DNA from: Paenibacillus tuaregi
GTDB lineage: Bacteria > Bacillota > Bacilli > Paenibacillales > Paenibacillaceae
Length of the DNA: 64,000 bases
NCBI RefSeq assembly: GCF_900086655.1
Contig: NZ_LT575476.1
Coordinates: 4,304,934 to 4,368,933 of the forward strand
Reading direction: 5' to 3'
Shown here: positions 62,973-64,000 of the stretch, one piece after another
Numbering within the stretch: position 1 is the stretch's first letter
How the letters are laid out: each line of letters opens with the position of its first letter
Translations under genes and position numbers: made by a program
Notes under the pieces: model-generated
Told to the model about the DNA's origin: nothing
Seen by the model: only the letters and a program-made list of their open reading frames with translations
Databases searched by the model: none

Positions 62973-62999
62973 ACAAAAGAACCCCATATTCGGGGTTCT
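62973..62999 (-). terminator. Terminator overlapping the PAAR-like gene stop
   Basis: AGAACCCC and GGGGTTCT form an 8-bp stem followed by UUUUGUAUUUU in minus-strand reading. Confidence 0.78.
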
Positions 63000-63465
63000 A
63001 CATATTCACTAAAGCTTGACCATCAGCAAGTGTGGTCATATTACCCAAGCACGTTTTCACCGATGAGCCTTGGACAGCAATCAATTTTCCATTTAAGTAC
63101 ACCTTGCTGCTGTTTCCCGTTGTTATCTCGCCATTCCCACTTCCTGAAGTACCGGGGGATATATCGCGATACTGTACATCATAGCTGTTCGAGGGTACTG
63201 GTGGTGAAGCGACCCACTGCTCTGGTATGAGGTCCCCAACCACAGCAGCAGATACCCCGTTAACATATAGTTTTGAACTTGCCTGGACTCCCTGGCCTTT
63301 AATCAAGGCGTTGGTTCTTTCCGTACCATCCCAAACCCAAGCTGGTGGTATCGGGTTGCCCTCTGAATCAGTGTCTCCTCCAAAATATCTCCATCTTTCA
63401 TAAGTCACATATCCACTTTTGATAGAGTCAACAGTCTTGGCACCATTTAGCGCGATTTTTGCCAT
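62998..63465 (-). CDS. PAAR-like tail spike tip protein
   Basis: A protein of 155 residues behind GGAAGGATCG. It contains two similar segments: ASSKLYVNGVSAAVVGDLIP and SSKVYLNGKLIAVQGSSVKT, the repeating Gly-rich hairpins of PAAR-type caps that sharpen the spike of phage tails and secretion systems. A Cys is in VKTCLGNMTTLADG. It lies between the spike-like gene and the Dit-like gene. Confidence 0.7.
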   Translation of the reverse strand: MAKIALNGAKTVDSIKSGYVTYERWRYFGGDTDSEGNPIPPAWVWDGTERTNALIKGQGVQASSKLYVNGVSAAVVGDLIPEQWVASPPVPSNSYDVQYRDISPGTSGSGNGEITTGNSSKVYLNGKLIAVQGSSVKTCLGNMTTLADGQALVNM

Positions 63466-63494
63466 TTCGATCCTTCCTTTGTTTCTGCTTCATA

Positions 63495-64000
63495 CTAACT
63501 GTTTACAAAATCGAATTGTACGGCATGGAAGATCATTTTCCCATCGGCAGTCATCTCAATATAGGCTCTGTCATTGCCGAATTTAGCGGGTCCGCCTTCA
63601 GCGAGAGCACTAATGTCTTTTCCAGTTAGCATTATTTTACCCGCCTCCGATTTCAGAGTAATCCCTGTATCTGCAAGATCAACACTGCGTTCTTTTCCGC
63701 TGTTATTCGTTGCATACGAGGTTTTGAACCCGCCGTCATACTTCCGCTCCTGGGCCCTGCCCCCACCGTTCGGTGAGCCGTCTCCAAGTCCAATCGTTCT
63801 GACCGGGTTGGCCGCATCCCCACTGCCGGAGAAGGTAATTTCTTGTTTCACTTTCTCATCCATCTCATACACAAGAACAGGCCATGCGGTTACATCGGTG
63901 GTCATCTGGCCCATTTGCTCCGCGGACATCCAGTATAGAGGCCTGCCGTCAGCCAATTTCTTCTGGGTGCCTGAGCCTTTCACTTTTCCGGTAATGAACT
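63495..64000 (-). CDS. Phage baseplate/tail spike protein (gpV/VgrG-like), N-terminus outside the window
   Basis: The frame is open to the right edge, so the protein continues upstream of window position 64000; the GTG at 63983 is probably not the real start. The visible part has a Gly-rich OB-type start (ITGKVKGSGTQKKLADGRPL) and a beta-helix-like end with TGITLKSEAGKIMLTGKDIS and AYIEMTADGKMIFHAVQFDF. This is the pattern of tail spikes of gpV/VgrG type. With the PAAR-like neighbour it forms a spike and tip pair. Confidence 0.65.
   Translation of the reverse strand, partial: FITGKVKGSGTQKKLADGRPLYWMSAEQMGQMTTDVTAWPVLVYEMDEKVKQEITFSGSGDAANPVRTIGLGDGSPNGGGRAQERKYDGGFKTSYATNNSGKERSVDLADTGITLKSEAGKIMLTGKDISALAEGGPAKFGNDRAYIEMTADGKMIFHAVQFDFVNS

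Noticed and set aside
1..64000. CRISPR arrays, tRNA or rRNA genes, complete insertion sequences, integrase and att sites
   Set aside because: None was seen. No regular repeat-spacer pattern, no transposase frame, and no duplicated att-like sequence at the visible prophage edge near 46.9 kb.

Overview
The window looks like chromosome from a spore-forming Firmicute close to Paenibacillus. It carries a gamma-type small acid-soluble spore protein with a sigma-G promoter, YtxC, an AbrB-type regulator, LiaFSR, two T-box leaders, a SAM-I riboswitch, SLH proteins and the futalosine (MqnC) route to menaquinone. Nearly all genes lie on the minus strand. All identifications come from reading translated sequence by eye, with no database search.

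Left part (1-13.6 kb): a partial aminotransferase-fold protein that seems to lack its PLP lysine; a divergent plus-strand pair (coiled-coil membrane protein and phosphodiester glycosidase); an AbrB-like regulator; trmL; an S41 peptidase flanked by two copies of the 3' end of an SgrR-like gene; the intact SgrR-like regulator divergent from an MFS exporter; serC; a beta-type glutamine synthetase with a perfect GlnR/TnrA-type box; and DAHP synthase.

Middle part (14-31 kb): ispH, an OmpR/HK two-component pair, an HtrA-like protease and liaF-liaS-liaR form an envelope-stress neighbourhood. It is followed by the spore protein, a 3D-domain protein, thrS behind a T-box, ytxC, a secreted Ig-like protein, several small secreted or membrane proteins and an SLH protein.

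Amino-acid part (31.6-46 kb): a TrpR-like YerC regulator, then a probable tyrosine decarboxylation module (APC antiporter, PLP decarboxylase, pyridoxal kinase, NhaC antiporter). Upstream of it lie a decayed rolling-circle plasmid Rep gene and a T-box-controlled tyrS. mqnC and a metA-metI-metC operon behind a SAM-I riboswitch follow. Three short inverted-repeat elements (near 13.6, 27.0 and 38.6 kb) look like one non-autonomous mobile family.

Right part (46.9-64 kb): the late end of a prophage or phage-tail-like particle, all on minus and running off the window. In transcription order it has a spike-like protein, a PAAR-like tip, a tail protein, several tail or fibre proteins, an array of adhesins with F5/8 type C-like modules, a holin and an amidase endolysin with a strong internal start for its C-terminal domain. 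No capsid, terminase, integrase or attachment site is visible.
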